A stretch of 64,000 nucleotides of DNA from a virus (IMGVR_UViG_3300049719_000225:34116-98115); one strand, 5' to 3'. Numbered from the stretch's first letter, positions 33,533 through 41,239 are shown. Notes: a model not told the origin generated them from the sequence alone. Translations and numbers: made by a program.

Positions 33533-34375
33533 TTAACTCTTGGGAGGAGGCGTCAACGGGTCAGGTGCGACGATACTGCCTCCATTCGTGATCGTCGTCA
33601 CAGTCGCAGTCGTGCTCCCACTGAGCAGCGAAGCGCATGATCCCCATGGAATGTTGATGCCTGTTCCACCAAGGGTTACAGGATTCAGTGGATCAGCAAC
33701 CCCCTTCGTGAAGTCGCCCATGTCGCCCGTCGCCGAGCAGAAGAACGCCGTGTTGGTGAACGACGGATCAGCACTCTTGTTCATGGCGTAGCTGAGCACG
33801 GCGCTTCCAATGTTGCCTGCCGAAGCGCCGTAGGCCGCCGCACTTGCCGTTGAGTACACCCCGGTATTGCTCACACTGAGGCCCATGGAGCGGGTCACGT
33901 TGCGGACAACATCGGGATCACACCCGATGTAAACTATGGTGTAGCGGTTGGTGGTTTCGGTGCGCTTGACGAGCGCTTTCACCTGACTTTCGGTGAATTT
34001 GCAATCGGCCCAGGTCTCACCGTCAGACTGGACGACGATGAGGAAGCTGGTGTCGCCGTCGTCATCGTCATGCAGCTTGCTGAGCGTGTAGCCCATGGCG
34101 TCGTAGAGCGACGTGGACCCCGCAGGCATGTAATCCTCCATCGTGGCCTCGGGGAAGGTCTTGATGTCCTCCTTCCACCGCACCTCGAAGACATCACCGT
34201 TGAAGGTGACGAGGCTCGCAAATGTGGGCTCGCTGTCGGCGAGGATCCGCAGCTGCTGCACCTGTTCGTTGAAGGCGGTCACCACGCTCTTGCGCAGCTC
34301 GGCCATGGAGCCACTGCGGTCGAGGATGAAGACTGCGTGCGTCTTGCTGGTCTTTTTCTTGGTGGTAGCAGTCAT
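33533..34375 (-). CDS. vWA (von Willebrand factor A) domain protein, 280 aa
   Basis: VFILDRSGSM at residues 15-24 is a MIDAS D-x-S-x-S (Asp19, Ser21, Ser23), with GSTSLYDAM (MIDAS Thr) and IVVQSDGETW (MIDAS Asp) following in order. The C-terminal ~100 residues are Gly/Ser/Ala/Thr-rich. Divalent metal-dependent protein binding is expected. It overlaps the upstream 320-aa gene by 4 nt, suggesting a two-protein complex, and lies near a second vWA protein (the Ro60 homologue). Confidence 0.85.
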   Translation of the reverse strand: MTATTKKKTSKTHAVFILDRSGSMAELRKSVVTAFNEQVQQLRILADSEPTFASLVTFNGDVFEVRWKEDIKTFPEATMEDYMPAGSTSLYDAMGYTLSKLHDDDDGDTSFLIVVQSDGETWADCKFTESQVKALVKRTETTNRYTIVYIGCDPDVVRNVTRSMGLSVSNTGVYSTASAAAYGASAGNIGSAVLSYAMNKSADPSFTNTAFFCSATGDMGDFTKGVADPLNPVTLGGTGINIPWGSCASLLSGSTTATVTTITNGGSIVAPDPLTPPPKS

Positions 34376-35334
34376 ACTTTCCTCCCAGTGATGGTGAATC
34401 CTGACACGTTGGCAGACTTGAGCGGCAGCCTCAGCTTGGGCAGTGTGCCCATGCGCTTCGCAGCGAAGTACTCAGCCGCTCCCGCCGCATTGTAGGTGGC
34501 GAGGAAGCTGAGACGCTTGTCCTCGGGATGGGTGAGCGAGTTGATCACCCTGTCCATCATGGTGTGGGCGTCCGAGATGGTGGCTATCTTTCCGCCCCAA
34601 GCGATGCGGCAGAACTGCCGAAGTTCAAGGGGAACACTTGCCCAACTCCTGTTGGTCTGGTCGCAGGTGCCGTCCGGTCGAAGGGGGTTGCCGGGGTAAA
34701 GAGGGTTCTCATCTGCCAACTCAGGTGGCATCTGCCCCACAGGGTAGGGGGTGTACACCTGTTGACCATACTGGTAGGCTTTCCGAGCCTCATGCCCCTT
34801 CTGAAGTTCCTTCAGGAGGTCAAGGGTGGGGGTAACCATGACACCACCCCCCTCGTTGAAGATGACGAAGGGCTTGCCCCTGCTGATGTCACGCAGACGT
34901 TCACTGACAGGGGTAGTTGTGCCTGGTGTGTATGCGACAACCAACTCTTCCTCGGTCATCGTGTAGGCTTTCTTCTTACCCACAGCCTCAGGGGCGGCAG
35001 GCAACCCTGCCCTGAAGATGCGGGCGATGTCCTTGTTCAGGAAGATGGGTGCAACCACGGATGTCTCAGGCTTCTTGAACTTGAAGGTCCGTGCCTGAGT
35101 GTACGCCCGTTCAATTTCCTCGTACGAGAGTGACGCCAGATGCTGGGCGGTGGTGGCTCCACACTTGATGATCTGTTCCACAAGGAACTGAGCCAACCCT
35201 TCTGATTCTTCGACTCCCGTTAGACGGAAGTGCTTTTCGAGGAGGGTCTTTGCCTCCGTGAGCTTCTTGACGGCCTCCGGGTCATTAAGGCCCGCGAGGA
35301 TTCTTGCCAAATCCGTGGCTACATTTGCTGACAT
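34372..35334 (-). CDS. Unknown protein, 320 aa, partner of the vWA protein
   Basis: The start is ATG 35334 with AAGGA 7-9 nt upstream. Not recognised. It has a helical N-terminus, an Ala/Pro-rich PAAPEAVGKKKAYTMTEEE region and a C-terminal ...LATYNAAGAAEYFAAKRMG segment. The ATGA overlap with the vWA gene implies coupled synthesis. Confidence 0.6.
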   Translation of the reverse strand: MSANVATDLARILAGLNDPEAVKKLTEAKTLLEKHFRLTGVEESEGLAQFLVEQIIKCGATTAQHLASLSYEEIERAYTQARTFKFKKPETSVVAPIFLNKDIARIFRAGLPAAPEAVGKKKAYTMTEEELVVAYTPGTTTPVSERLRDISRGKPFVIFNEGGGVMVTPTLDLLKELQKGHEARKAYQYGQQVYTPYPVGQMPPELADENPLYPGNPLRPDGTCDQTNRSWASVPLELRQFCRIAWGGKIATISDAHTMMDRVINSLTHPEDKRLSFLATYNAAGAAEYFAAKRMGTLPKLRLPLKSANVSGFTITGRKV

Positions 35335-35434
35335 GTTGATGTTCCTTTCTGCTACTTCTACTTCAGACCGACACTTTATCGGCCCATACAGTAAGAACAC
35401 TCACTTTGTTTCCAGGTGAACGCCTAGTTACGAC

Positions 35435-35716
35435 GTGTACGCCTACCACGCCACGGTTCCTGCTTTCCTCGCCGCCATCAGGAAGGAAGGCTTGCGTCCT
35501 CAATACCACGAGTCTGCAGGAGAGGATGTGATTTTCTGCGAGCCCGACCTGGCGCTAATCGAGCCTTATGTTGAACCCGGTGGTATTGTGCTTCGCTGGC
35601 CAGCCGATAACATTGCCGGGAGCACACCTGATGGTGAGTGCGTGTGGTACGATCCGGTACCGCCAGAGAGGTTGCAGATCAGGACGCGGGACGGGCGTTG
35701 GATACCGTTGATGTAA
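35435..35716 (+). CDS. Possible small ADP-ribosyltransferase-fold protein, 93 aa
   Basis: GTG start. The pattern YAYHATVPAFLAAIRKEGLRP, then DVIFCEPDLALIEPYV, GGIVLRW and YDPVPPERLQI resembles small ART/RES-like folds (Y-H-x-T ... I-x-x-x-G-L ... P-P-E-R-I). The catalytic triad is not clearly conserved. If it is an ART it could pair functionally with the NADAR enzyme; this is speculative. Confidence 0.5.
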   Translation: MYAYHATVPAFLAAIRKEGLRPQYHESAGEDVIFCEPDLALIEPYVEPGGIVLRWPADNIAGSTPDGECVWYDPVPPERLQIRTRDGRWIPLM

Positions 35717-35723
35717 AAACAGG

Positions 35724-35752
35724 AGGGCCGCCCACTACCTCGTGGACGGCCC
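35724..35752. terminator. Hairpin terminator
   Basis: A strong stem GGGCCG-CCAC / GTGG-CGGCCC lies downstream of the 93-aa gene; an A-rich flank on its left would give U-run character to leftward transcripts. Confidence 0.55.
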
Positions 35753-35796
35753 CGTTAAGATAACACACTGCGCTTTTTAGCTTTGAAACCGCATAT

Positions 35797-35912
35797 ACCC
35801 AACACCGCTTGAATTTGATCCCAGCGAGCTACCGCTGCTCCACTCGGCCATTGTGACTAACAGAAAGTGGGGGCCGAGATCGGATTTGAACCGACGACTC
35901 TGGTTTGTTTGA
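35797..35912 (-). tRNA. Permuted tRNA gene (3' half precedes 5' half)
   Basis: Read on the minus strand, 35912-35867 holds a 3' half: CCAG, T-arm GTCGG-TTCAAAT-CCGAT, acceptor strand CTCGGCC, discriminator C and CCA. After 17 nt, 35849-35805 holds a 5' half: acceptor strand GGCCGAG, TG, D-arm GAGC-AGCGGTA-GCTC and CTGGG. The acceptor strands pair 7/7 and CTGG/CCAG closes the anticodon stem, but only in permuted order. Anticodon uncertain (ATCAA... joined to ...AAA). Confidence 0.6.
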
Positions 35913-35943
35913 AGTGCTGCCTATGCTGCCTCGTAGTGCGTTG

Positions 35944-36003
35944 TTTTGAGCCTCGGGTGAAAGCCTGAACTTGAGCCTTACATTGAGCTTCACCTTGAGC
36001 CTG
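35944..36003. repeat. Four copies of TTGAGCCT-like repeat
   Basis: TTGAGC(C/T)T recurs four times in about 55 bp (near 35945, 35970, 35985 and 35995) just upstream, in transcription direction, of the permuted tRNA. Confidence 0.6.
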
Positions 36004-36049
36004 GAGTGTGGGGTGGGCTTATTTTAATGCCACCCCTCACCCGAATTGG

Positions 36050-36817
36050 TTAGCTGCCGAAGACGAACTTCAACAGGCTGTTGCCGATCCTCTTGTCGGC
36101 GTTGATGGGCTGAGCGTTGGCCCGTGCCCGCGCCCTGCGAACGGCCCTGGTCACCATCTCCACCCGTGCCAGCATTTCGGCCTTGGCAGCGGGTGTCGTC
36201 ATACCGGACCACGACAGCTCGCGGACGGTGCCTGTGGGCACGTCCTCCGCGATCATCTCGGTCTGGGCGGGGTGCTCCTTGGTGGCCTCGTACTTGACGA
36301 TGACACGGGCGCTCTTCTTGGTGCGAGTCTTGACCACCTCACGGGCGGCGTAGATGCCAGCCTCACGGCTGGAATCAGGCTGGAAACCCCGGGCCGGATC
36401 CAGCGTAGGGACGGCAGCCACGAGGGCTCCGATCTCCGTGATGCGCTTCTCCAGCTCCAGCAGTGCCGTGGCGGGGACGCCCTCGGCGAGAACGGTCTTG
36501 GCGTCGTCCTCCAGGACGATGTCGGCGCGGGCCTGCGTATTGGCCTCAGCCACCTGGAAGGAGGCGTCGAGAGCCTTGACGAGGTGCGGCTTCACCCACG
36601 CCAGTTCCTTCACGACGGTGCTCTGAAGGTCGGACTGGGTCTCCGTTGTGGCGACTGCACCCTCGGCGAGCGGGGTGAAGGTGACGCGGGCCTCCTCAAA
36701 GAGGTGGCGCTTTTTCTCGAACGTGGCGATGAGATCCGTGCGGACCTTGTTCGCCTGATTCTCCAGAGCGGTTTCCACCGCGAGGAGTTCGTGTAGTTGT
36801 GTGGGGGCTGTGCTCAT
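36050..36817 (-). CDS. Conserved phage protein of unknown function, 255 aa
   Basis: Alternating helices with a basic core (KTRTKKSARVIVKYEATKEH) and a C-terminal VTRAVRRARARANAQPIN. I recognise it as a recurring phage hypothetical family but know no function. The upstream leader contains GTTTACA (36849-36854) without a convincing -10. Confidence 0.6.
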   Translation of the reverse strand: MSTAPTQLHELLAVETALENQANKVRTDLIATFEKKRHLFEEARVTFTPLAEGAVATTETQSDLQSTVVKELAWVKPHLVKALDASFQVAEANTQARADIVLEDDAKTVLAEGVPATALLELEKRITEIGALVAAVPTLDPARGFQPDSSREAGIYAAREVVKTRTKKSARVIVKYEATKEHPAQTEMIAEDVPTGTVRELSWSGMTTPAAKAEMLARVEMVTRAVRRARARANAQPINADKRIGNSLLKFVFGS

Positions 36818-36860
36818 TGGTGGGTACGGAACAGTGTTTTTCGTGTTTTGTAAACAAAAA

Positions 36861-36889
36861 AGTGCGCCTGTCCTACAACAGGCGCACTA
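36861..36889 (-). terminator. Intrinsic terminator after Ro60
   Basis: The hairpin AGTGCGCCTG / CAGGCGCACT is followed by TTTTTT on the minus strand, directly after the Ro60 stop codon. Confidence 0.85.
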
Positions 36890-36894
36890 GAGGG

Positions 36895-38319
36895 TTACTG
36901 TGACTGGGCAATCGTGGAAGGTCCCTGCATCTGCTCGTAGGCGTAGATGTAGTCGATCACCTTCTCAGACCAGCCGTCGATGTGGATGAACTTCTTGTAG
37001 GCCACGCCCTTGGTGTGGCACGAGATGTCGAACAGGTAGTTGTACCTGCCGAAGGCTGGGGCCAGGCTCGGGTCCGTGTTGTAGTCCGTGTCCTGCGAGT
37101 CGGACAGCACGAGCAGGCGCTCGGCATCCTTCTCGATGGACAGGACGTGCTTCGTGGACTGGCACAGGAAGATGCCACCACCGCCAAGCTTGTTGTGAGC
37201 CTGGTTGGTGATCTCCTTCATGAGGGAGAAGCCGTGGCCAACCTTCATCTCCTCGGTGCGGTGCTTGCGAAGGCCGTCACTTCCCGCCGTAGCGTAGATG
37301 ACAGGCTGCTCGCACACCTCGCGCATCAGGGCGGCAAGGGCGGCTGCGGCGTCCATCCTGGACATGGTGCTCTTCGTAGACAGCGACTGACCCATGGAGC
37401 CAGACACGTCCACGATGAACACGGTCTTGCCCTTCAGCTTCGGGTAGGAAGCCAGGCAGCGGAACATCAGCTCCTCGATCTGAGCCGTGTACTCCGAGGC
37501 GTGCTCGGCAGCGGAGAGGAAGTTGAACGGAAGCGCCCACTCGGGATCAACCGAGAGGAAGTAGTCCCGCACAAGGTTCTTCGTGACGTTCACCTGCGTC
37601 ATGTTGCGCAGGTTGCGGATGAACGCCAGCACACCCAGCTTCTTCTCGCTGAGCAGGCGCTCCCATGATGCCTTCTGGTCCGTGGACTTGGAAAGCTCAA
37701 CCTCCCAGGTGTCGGGCACGGGTAGCTTGCCGTCGATAAGCTGCTTCCACATGGCCTCCTGGGCCTGGTCCTTCGGCTTGGCGTGGGACAGGAACAGAAC
37801 GTCGCGCAGCTTCACGTCCTTGTCCTGGTTGTACTTGGCAAGGCTGTAGGCGTTGAACTTGCGGAATGCAGCCGCAAGGCCCTTCTTCACCTGACCGGAG
37901 AGGGGCGCACCCTTCTTGTCCTTCCAGTAGATGGCGAGGAACTCGGTAAGCTCGTCAGGCCGCATGATGACCTGCTCCAGCGTCTCGGCCACGACGTGCT
38001 TGTGCGTGTCGAGCCGAGCCATCTCACGGGCGAGGAACAGCGGGACATGCCGCAGCTTCTGCATCGTGCGGGCCTCCACGGCGATGTCGCGCACACGCTC
38101 GGCCGGGATCGAGGGGATCACGGAGCGGATCTCGTTGGCGATCTTCTCACCGCTCTCGTAGAAAGCATCCTCCCATAGGAGGTTCGTGAGAACGCAGCGA
38201 CGGAGCGTCTGCTCAGCCGTGATCGTGTCGGCGACAGCGCCGAGGCCACCAGCAACGCGAGCCGGGGACGGGCGCGGAGTGGAGCGGAACTTGGACGGGG
38301 ACTTAGTGTTTGTCTTCAT
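36895..38319 (-). CDS. rsr: Ro60/Rsr homologue (TROVE domain + vWA)
   Basis: 474 aa from ATG 38319 (MKTNTKSPSKFRSTPRPS). Residues ~35-280 are TROVE HEAT-like helices (RCVLTNLLWEDAFYESGEKI; ARTMQKLRHVPLFLAREM; GKLPVPDTWEVELS; LGVLAFIRNLRNM). Residues 298-474 are a vWA domain with MIDAS Asp304-x-Ser306-x-Ser308. Ro60 proteins bind Y RNAs and misfolded RNAs and, in bacteria, direct PNPase. The leader contains a structured repeat also found in the tRNA array. A frame extension to 38478 is the repeat, not protein. Confidence 0.9.
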   Translation of the reverse strand: MKTNTKSPSKFRSTPRPSPARVAGGLGAVADTITAEQTLRRCVLTNLLWEDAFYESGEKIANEIRSVIPSIPAERVRDIAVEARTMQKLRHVPLFLAREMARLDTHKHVVAETLEQVIMRPDELTEFLAIYWKDKKGAPLSGQVKKGLAAAFRKFNAYSLAKYNQDKDVKLRDVLFLSHAKPKDQAQEAMWKQLIDGKLPVPDTWEVELSKSTDQKASWERLLSEKKLGVLAFIRNLRNMTQVNVTKNLVRDYFLSVDPEWALPFNFLSAAEHASEYTAQIEELMFRCLASYPKLKGKTVFIVDVSGSMGQSLSTKSTMSRMDAAAALAALMREVCEQPVIYATAGSDGLRKHRTEEMKVGHGFSLMKEITNQAHNKLGGGGIFLCQSTKHVLSIEKDAERLLVLSDSQDTDYNTDPSLAPAFGRYNYLFDISCHTKGVAYKKFIHIDGWSEKVIDYIYAYEQMQGPSTIAQSQ

Positions 38320-38428
38320 GATGCGGAAACAGCCAGCATTGGGGGTTGTGGGCTTGAAGCCCGTGAAAATAAAGGACGAGGGAACAGGCGGCGACGGAGA
38401 TTGCCCGCCGCGGAGGATTTCTCCCCCT

Positions 38429-38478
38429 ACGGGCGTAACGGTCGTTGTGCATGAGAAGTAACCGTCACCTAACGCCAC
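38429..38478 (-). ncRNA. Repeated structured element, copy C (Ro60 mRNA leader)
   Basis: On the minus strand it starts GTGGCGTTAGGTGACGG, then TTACTTCT, and a closing ACCGT. The stem ACGGT/ACCGT encloses a loop with TACTTCT. Copies A (47581) and B (52081) share the start and the TACTTC loop. Confidence 0.45.
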
Positions 38479-38530
38479 TCAATCCAAGATGAGAAAAGAA
38501 CAAGATTTGTCGGATGTGTAAACAACAATC

Positions 38531-39211
38531 TTACACGAGATCCTTGATGACCCACTCCCATGAGGGGTGCTTGGCACCACCACGGGCGATGTCGATCATG
38601 AGAGGAACCGGCTTCGGCTCGACCGGCTTGCGGATGAGCCGCATACCGGCCTCCTCAGGAGTGCGGTCGCCCATGAGCGTGTTGATCTTCGGGTCCAGCC
38701 ATACAGCGTTGGTCCAGGTGATCTTGCCACCCTTGGACTTGGCGATGACGTGACCCAGGTTGCCGTTGTCTCCAACGAACCTGCGAGTGACCTGGCAGAT
38801 GCCCTGATCACGCTCCTTGATGCCCCGCCTGCTCGGCGAGTACTTCCTCTCGGGCATCTTGCGAAAGTTGCGTGCGATGAGCATGGTCGGCACACGGATG
38901 TCACCCCTGCTGGAGGTGATGACAAGGTCGTCGTACGGCCTGATGGGCAGGTTGACCCAGTCCTCCCACTCGGTGGGAGTGGTGCTGGTCGGGTGGCTGT
39001 AGTCCACCGTGCCGTCCTCGTTCATGTCGAACGCAAGGTCGAGACCAAGCGCAGCCGTCTGCGGCTCGCGGTTCTCGGCGAGAGCAGTCCTCTCCTCATC
39101 CGGAGAGATGCTCGTGAGGTCGGTGAGGGCCTCACGAACGGTGCGGAGCGCAACAGGCTGCCAGAGGCTGTTGAGCTTAACGCACTTGAGTTGATCTAGG
39201 ATGTTGCTCAC
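38531..39211 (-). CDS. HNH-domain protein, 226 aa
   Basis: The C-terminal half is KYSPSRRGIKERDQGICQVT, then DNGNLGHVIAKSKGG and TWTNAVWLDPKINTLMG, an HNH-like nuclease fold lacking the usual zinc Cys pairs but with the G-H-x-I-x-x-S/A-K-G-G and N-x-x-x-L-D-x-x-I-N-x-x-K/M-G order. The N-terminal half has DLAFDMNEDGTVDYS. It may be a phage DNA-processing nuclease rather than a homing enzyme, because codon use matches the phage. Confidence 0.7.
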   Translation of the reverse strand: MSNILDQLKCVKLNSLWQPVALRTVREALTDLTSISPDEERTALAENREPQTAALGLDLAFDMNEDGTVDYSHPTSTTPTEWEDWVNLPIRPYDDLVITSSRGDIRVPTMLIARNFRKMPERKYSPSRRGIKERDQGICQVTRRFVGDNGNLGHVIAKSKGGKITWTNAVWLDPKINTLMGDRTPEEAGMRLIRKPVEPKPVPLMIDIARGGAKHPSWEWVIKDLV

Positions 39212-39243
39212 AAAGGGATGGTGAGGTGCACAACGTATTGAAA

Positions 39244-39336
39244 TGGCGGAGACGTGCAGGTTCGCACTGCGTCGGATTTCTCCGAATGCGGTTTAGCAAA
39301 CCGCCGGGACTCCTAATTGTCCTCCTTACTGTCTCC
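39244..39336 (-). tRNA. tRNA-Ser(GCT)
   Basis: Anticodon arm GCGGT-TTGCTAA-ACCGC, long variable arm, encoded CCA. The D-loop has AG in place of GG and the T-loop is TGCGAAC (G55). First of four consecutive serine tRNAs. Confidence 0.9.
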
Positions 39337-39343
39337 GTGAAAG

Positions 39344-39436
39344 TGGCGGTAGTGTACGGGTTCGCACCGTGTACGGTTTCCCGTAGTCGAGTTTTCGAGG
39401 CTCGCGGGGCTCCTGTTTGCCCTCCTTACTCCTACC
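39344..39436 (-). tRNA. tRNA-Ser(CGA)
   Basis: Loop CTCGAAA, long variable arm, CCA encoded; T-loop TGCGAAC (G55). The acceptor has two mismatches, so its activity is less certain. Confidence 0.75.
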
Positions 39437-39519
39437 ACAGATGGTAATGATCGGCGATCTTTTCGGCGATCTCATAACCCACACGCTACTGCTGAGGTTA
39501 TGATTTTGACTGCTCAAAG

Positions 39520-39613
39520 TGGCGGAAGCGTGCAGGTTCGCACTGCGTCGGCTTGCGCCGAATGCGGCTTTCCAGACCGCCGGGACTCCTAATTGTCCTC
39601 CTTACTGCTTCCG
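39520..39613 (-). tRNA. tRNA-Ser(GGA)
   Basis: GCGGT-CTGGAAA-GCCGC, long variable arm, CCA; nearly identical to the Ser(GCT) gene outside the anticodon arm, so a duplicate with a changed anticodon. D-loop AG, T-loop G55. Confidence 0.9.
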
Positions 39614-39618
39614 TGAAA

Positions 39619-39706
39619 TGGAGGAAGGAGTGGGATTCGCACCCACGGACGGTTGCCCGTCTCCAGTTTTCAAGGCTGGTGCAATAAGCTGCTCTGCCAC
39701 CCTTCC
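39619..39706 (-). tRNA. tRNA-Ser(TGA)
   Basis: Loop CTTGAAA, variable arm, acceptor GGAAGG(G)/CTCCTTCC-type pairing, CCA; T-loop TGCGAAT (G55). Confidence 0.88.
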
Positions 39707-39709
39707 AAA

Positions 39710-39785
39710 TGGTACCGGTGGCAGGAGTTTCGCCCGCAACCCTCTGTTCCGAAGACAGATGCTCTATACGTTGAGCTACACCGGT
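39710..39785 (-). tRNA. tRNA-Arg(TCG), copy 1
   Basis: Acceptor ACCGGTG/CACCGGT, TCTGT-CTTCGGA-ACAGA, CCA. The T-loop CGAAACT is divergent (G55, A56). Confidence 0.88.
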
Positions 39786-39954
39786 GTATGGGGTGCTAGT
39801 TATATGAAAATAGCACCCATGAAAACGAAAGAAAAGATCGCTGAACTTACGCTGTTAAACCCTACTTGGGGTTACAAGCTTGTTTCGCGAATAGCGAATG
39901 GAATGGTACCCCCACCGAGACCGGTCCATCGCTATCTATGGGTACTGGGCGAGA
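39786..39954. other. tRNA-array spacer with a partial tRNA-Thr copy
   Basis: 39921-39950 is identical over 30 nt to the 5' half of tRNA-Thr(TGT) at 41210-41239, a recent partial duplication. The rest is A/T-richer; an open frame beginning MKTKEKIAELTLLNPTWG is present but I do not call it. Confidence 0.6.
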
Positions 39955-40030
39955 TGGAGCTGGTCGTGGGACTTGCACCCACTGCCTGTAGTTTACGAAA
40001 CTACCGCTCTTCTATACGAGCTACACCAGC
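39955..40030 (-). tRNA. tRNA-Thr(CGT), copy 1
   Basis: Acceptor GCTGGTG pairs with GACCAGC apart from the inner pairs; GTAGT-TTCGTAA-ACTAC; CCA. D-loop GTATAGAA (A18 G19), T-loop TGCAAGT (G55). Confidence 0.92.
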
Positions 40031-40035
40031 AAAAG

Positions 40036-40108
40036 TGGTCCGCATGGAAGGAATTGCACCCCCACTAAACGCTCCGAAGGCGCTTGTGCTATCTGTTACA
40101 CCACACGG
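40036..40108 (-). tRNA. tRNA-Arg(TCG), copy 2
   Basis: Acceptor CCGTGTG/CATGCGG (two wobble pairs), AGCGC-CTTCGGA-GCGTT, CCA. D-loop AACAGATA, T-loop TGCAATT. Confidence 0.85.
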
Positions 40109-40115
40109 GCAAAAG

Positions 40116-40191
40116 TGGTCCCGGCGACAGGAGTTGCACCCGCATAGGGCCGCTTAGAAGACGGCTGCCTTTCTGTTCGAGCCACACCGGG
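40116..40191 (-). tRNA. tRNA-Arg(TCT)
   Basis: Acceptor CCCGGTG/CGCCGGG, GCCGT-CTTCTAA-GCGGC, CCA; D-loop contains CAG, T-loop TGCAACT (G55). Confidence 0.9.
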
Positions 40192-40314
40192 AAATTCGTA
40201 GGGACCTCCAACTGGCTAGGAAGGAGTTCGGTCGCCAACCATCCCAAAGGAGGTGTTCACCCCAGGGGGTTTCACCCCATACCCTGGATGTAAACAGTTT
40301 GGTAAGTTTCGGCC

Positions 40315-40527
40315 ATGGCCAAAAACATAGCCGTTGTGGAGATGCAGGGACGGTCGTTGGTCGTGTGTGGCGACGACATGGTCACCACCATCAACCCACA
40401 GTGGATACAGTCGATGATGAGAGACATGCTGGTGCAGGATGCTGATGAGAAACAGGAGCAGACTTACGGCACCAGTTCCTCATGTACGAGGACTGAGCTT
40501 CCCTACATCGTTGACAGCGGCACTTGA
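40315..40527 (+). CDS. Hypothetical protein, 70 aa, inside the tRNA array
   Basis: MAKNIAVVEMQGRSLVVCGD looks like genuine protein for the first ~45 residues; the last part runs antisense through the end of an HNH gene. Not recognised. The only long rightward frame in the array. Confidence 0.4.
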   Translation: MAKNIAVVEMQGRSLVVCGDDMVTTINPQWIQSMMRDMLVQDADEKQEQTYGTSSSCTRTELPYIVDSGT

Positions 40528-40924
40528 ACCGGAGGTAGGATCTCCGTGTGCCATGCTCCTGGGGCCTGTTTTGAAGTCTCACCCGTAAGTTTTCTCCGGT
40601 GACATGTTGTTTGAACTTTTCTATGTCAGAAAACCACAGGGGTTTGCCTACAGTTTTCTTTCTATGACAATTTGAGCATCTCACATCACACTTGGAAATT
40701 TCCTCAGAAATTTTGACCCAAGACACGGCGTTGCTTACCATTACGCTAACGTTGACCAACTTATCACACGGATTTTTATGGTCGAAATCTAACACCCGTA
40801 TATCCCGCTCACCGCAATCAACACAGGGGTGGGTTAACAGATGTTCTACGATACGAACCCTGTTGCTCAACCGATAGAGCTTCTGTAGAGCATAGATGTG
40901 TTTTCGCGATCTTCGTGACCTCAT
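40391..40924 (-). CDS. HNH homing endonuclease
   Basis: 177 aa from ATG 40924. HPCVDCGERDIRVLDFDHKN and CDVRCSNCHRKKT form the HNH with two C-x2-C pairs; the C-terminus carries an HGTRRSYLRFKCRCQRC module, the same small domain that is N-terminal in the 12960 enzyme. It starts 13 nt upstream of tRNA-Arg(GCG) on the array strand. Confidence 0.82.
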   Translation of the reverse strand: MRSRRSRKHIYALQKLYRLSNRVRIVEHLLTHPCVDCGERDIRVLDFDHKNPCDKLVNVSVMVSNAVSWVKISEEISKCDVRCSNCHRKKTVGKPLWFSDIEKFKQHVTGENLRVRLQNRPQEHGTRRSYLRFKCRCQRCREAQSSYMRNWCRKSAPVSHQHPAPACLSSSTVSTVG

Positions 40925-40936
40925 ACACCGTAAGAA

Positions 40937-41012
40937 TGGTACCTCCACTCAGATTCGCACTGGGATTTTTTCCTTCGCAGGGAAATGTCCTATCTGGTTG
41001 GACGATGGAGGT
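40937..41012 (-). tRNA. tRNA-Arg(GCG)
   Basis: Acceptor ACCTCCA/TGGAGGT, TTTCC-CTGCGAA-GGAAA, CCA; D-loop AACCAGATA, T-loop TGCGAAT. Confidence 0.9.
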
Positions 41013-41017
41013 ATAAG

Positions 41018-41093
41018 TGGGGCGATGTACGGGAATTGCACCCGCTTACCCGGCTTCACAGGCCAGTACACTACTGAATATGCTAACATCGCC
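41018..41093 (-). tRNA. tRNA-His(GTG)
   Basis: CTGGC-CTGTGAA-GCCGG with an 8-bp acceptor GGCGATGT/ACATCGCC including the G-1 expected for histidine; CCA. D-loop ATTCAGTA, T-loop TGCAATT. Confidence 0.92.
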
Positions 41094-41097
41094 ATAA

Positions 41098-41160
41098 GTG
41101 GCGGGATTGGCCGTTGTTTCGGCCCACGCTGCAGCGCCCGATTCCGAGTCGGAACCCCGT
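41098..41160 (-). pseudogene. tRNA remnant
   Basis: Acceptor CGGGGTT/AATCCCG and CCA pair, but only ~60 nt separate the ends and no 7-nt anticodon loop can be drawn. Confidence 0.45.
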
Positions 41161-41163
41161 AAG

Positions 41164-41239
41164 TGGAGCCCAGTGACGGATGTGCGCCGTCCATGTCCGG
41201 ATTACAAAGCCGGTCCATCGCTATCTATGGGTACTGGGC
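41164..41239 (-). tRNA. tRNA-Thr(TGT)
   Basis: Acceptor GCCCAGT/ACTGGGC, CCGGC-TTTGTAA-TCCGG, CCA; T-loop CGCACAT (G55). A 30-nt piece of its 5' half is duplicated at 39921. Confidence 0.9.

Noticed and set aside
36825-36854. Promoter at GTTTACA upstream of the 36817 gene
   Set aside because: The -35 is good but no acceptable -10 occurs at 15-18 nt.
38320-38478. N-terminal extension of Ro60 (GTG start, M-A-L-G-D-G-Y-F)
   Set aside because: The stretch coincides with the repeated structured element and lacks family similarity; ATG 38319 begins the recognisable protein.
39519-40157. Long rightward open frame over tRNA genes
   Set aside because: It is antisense to several well-formed tRNAs; openness follows from the conserved T-arm composition.
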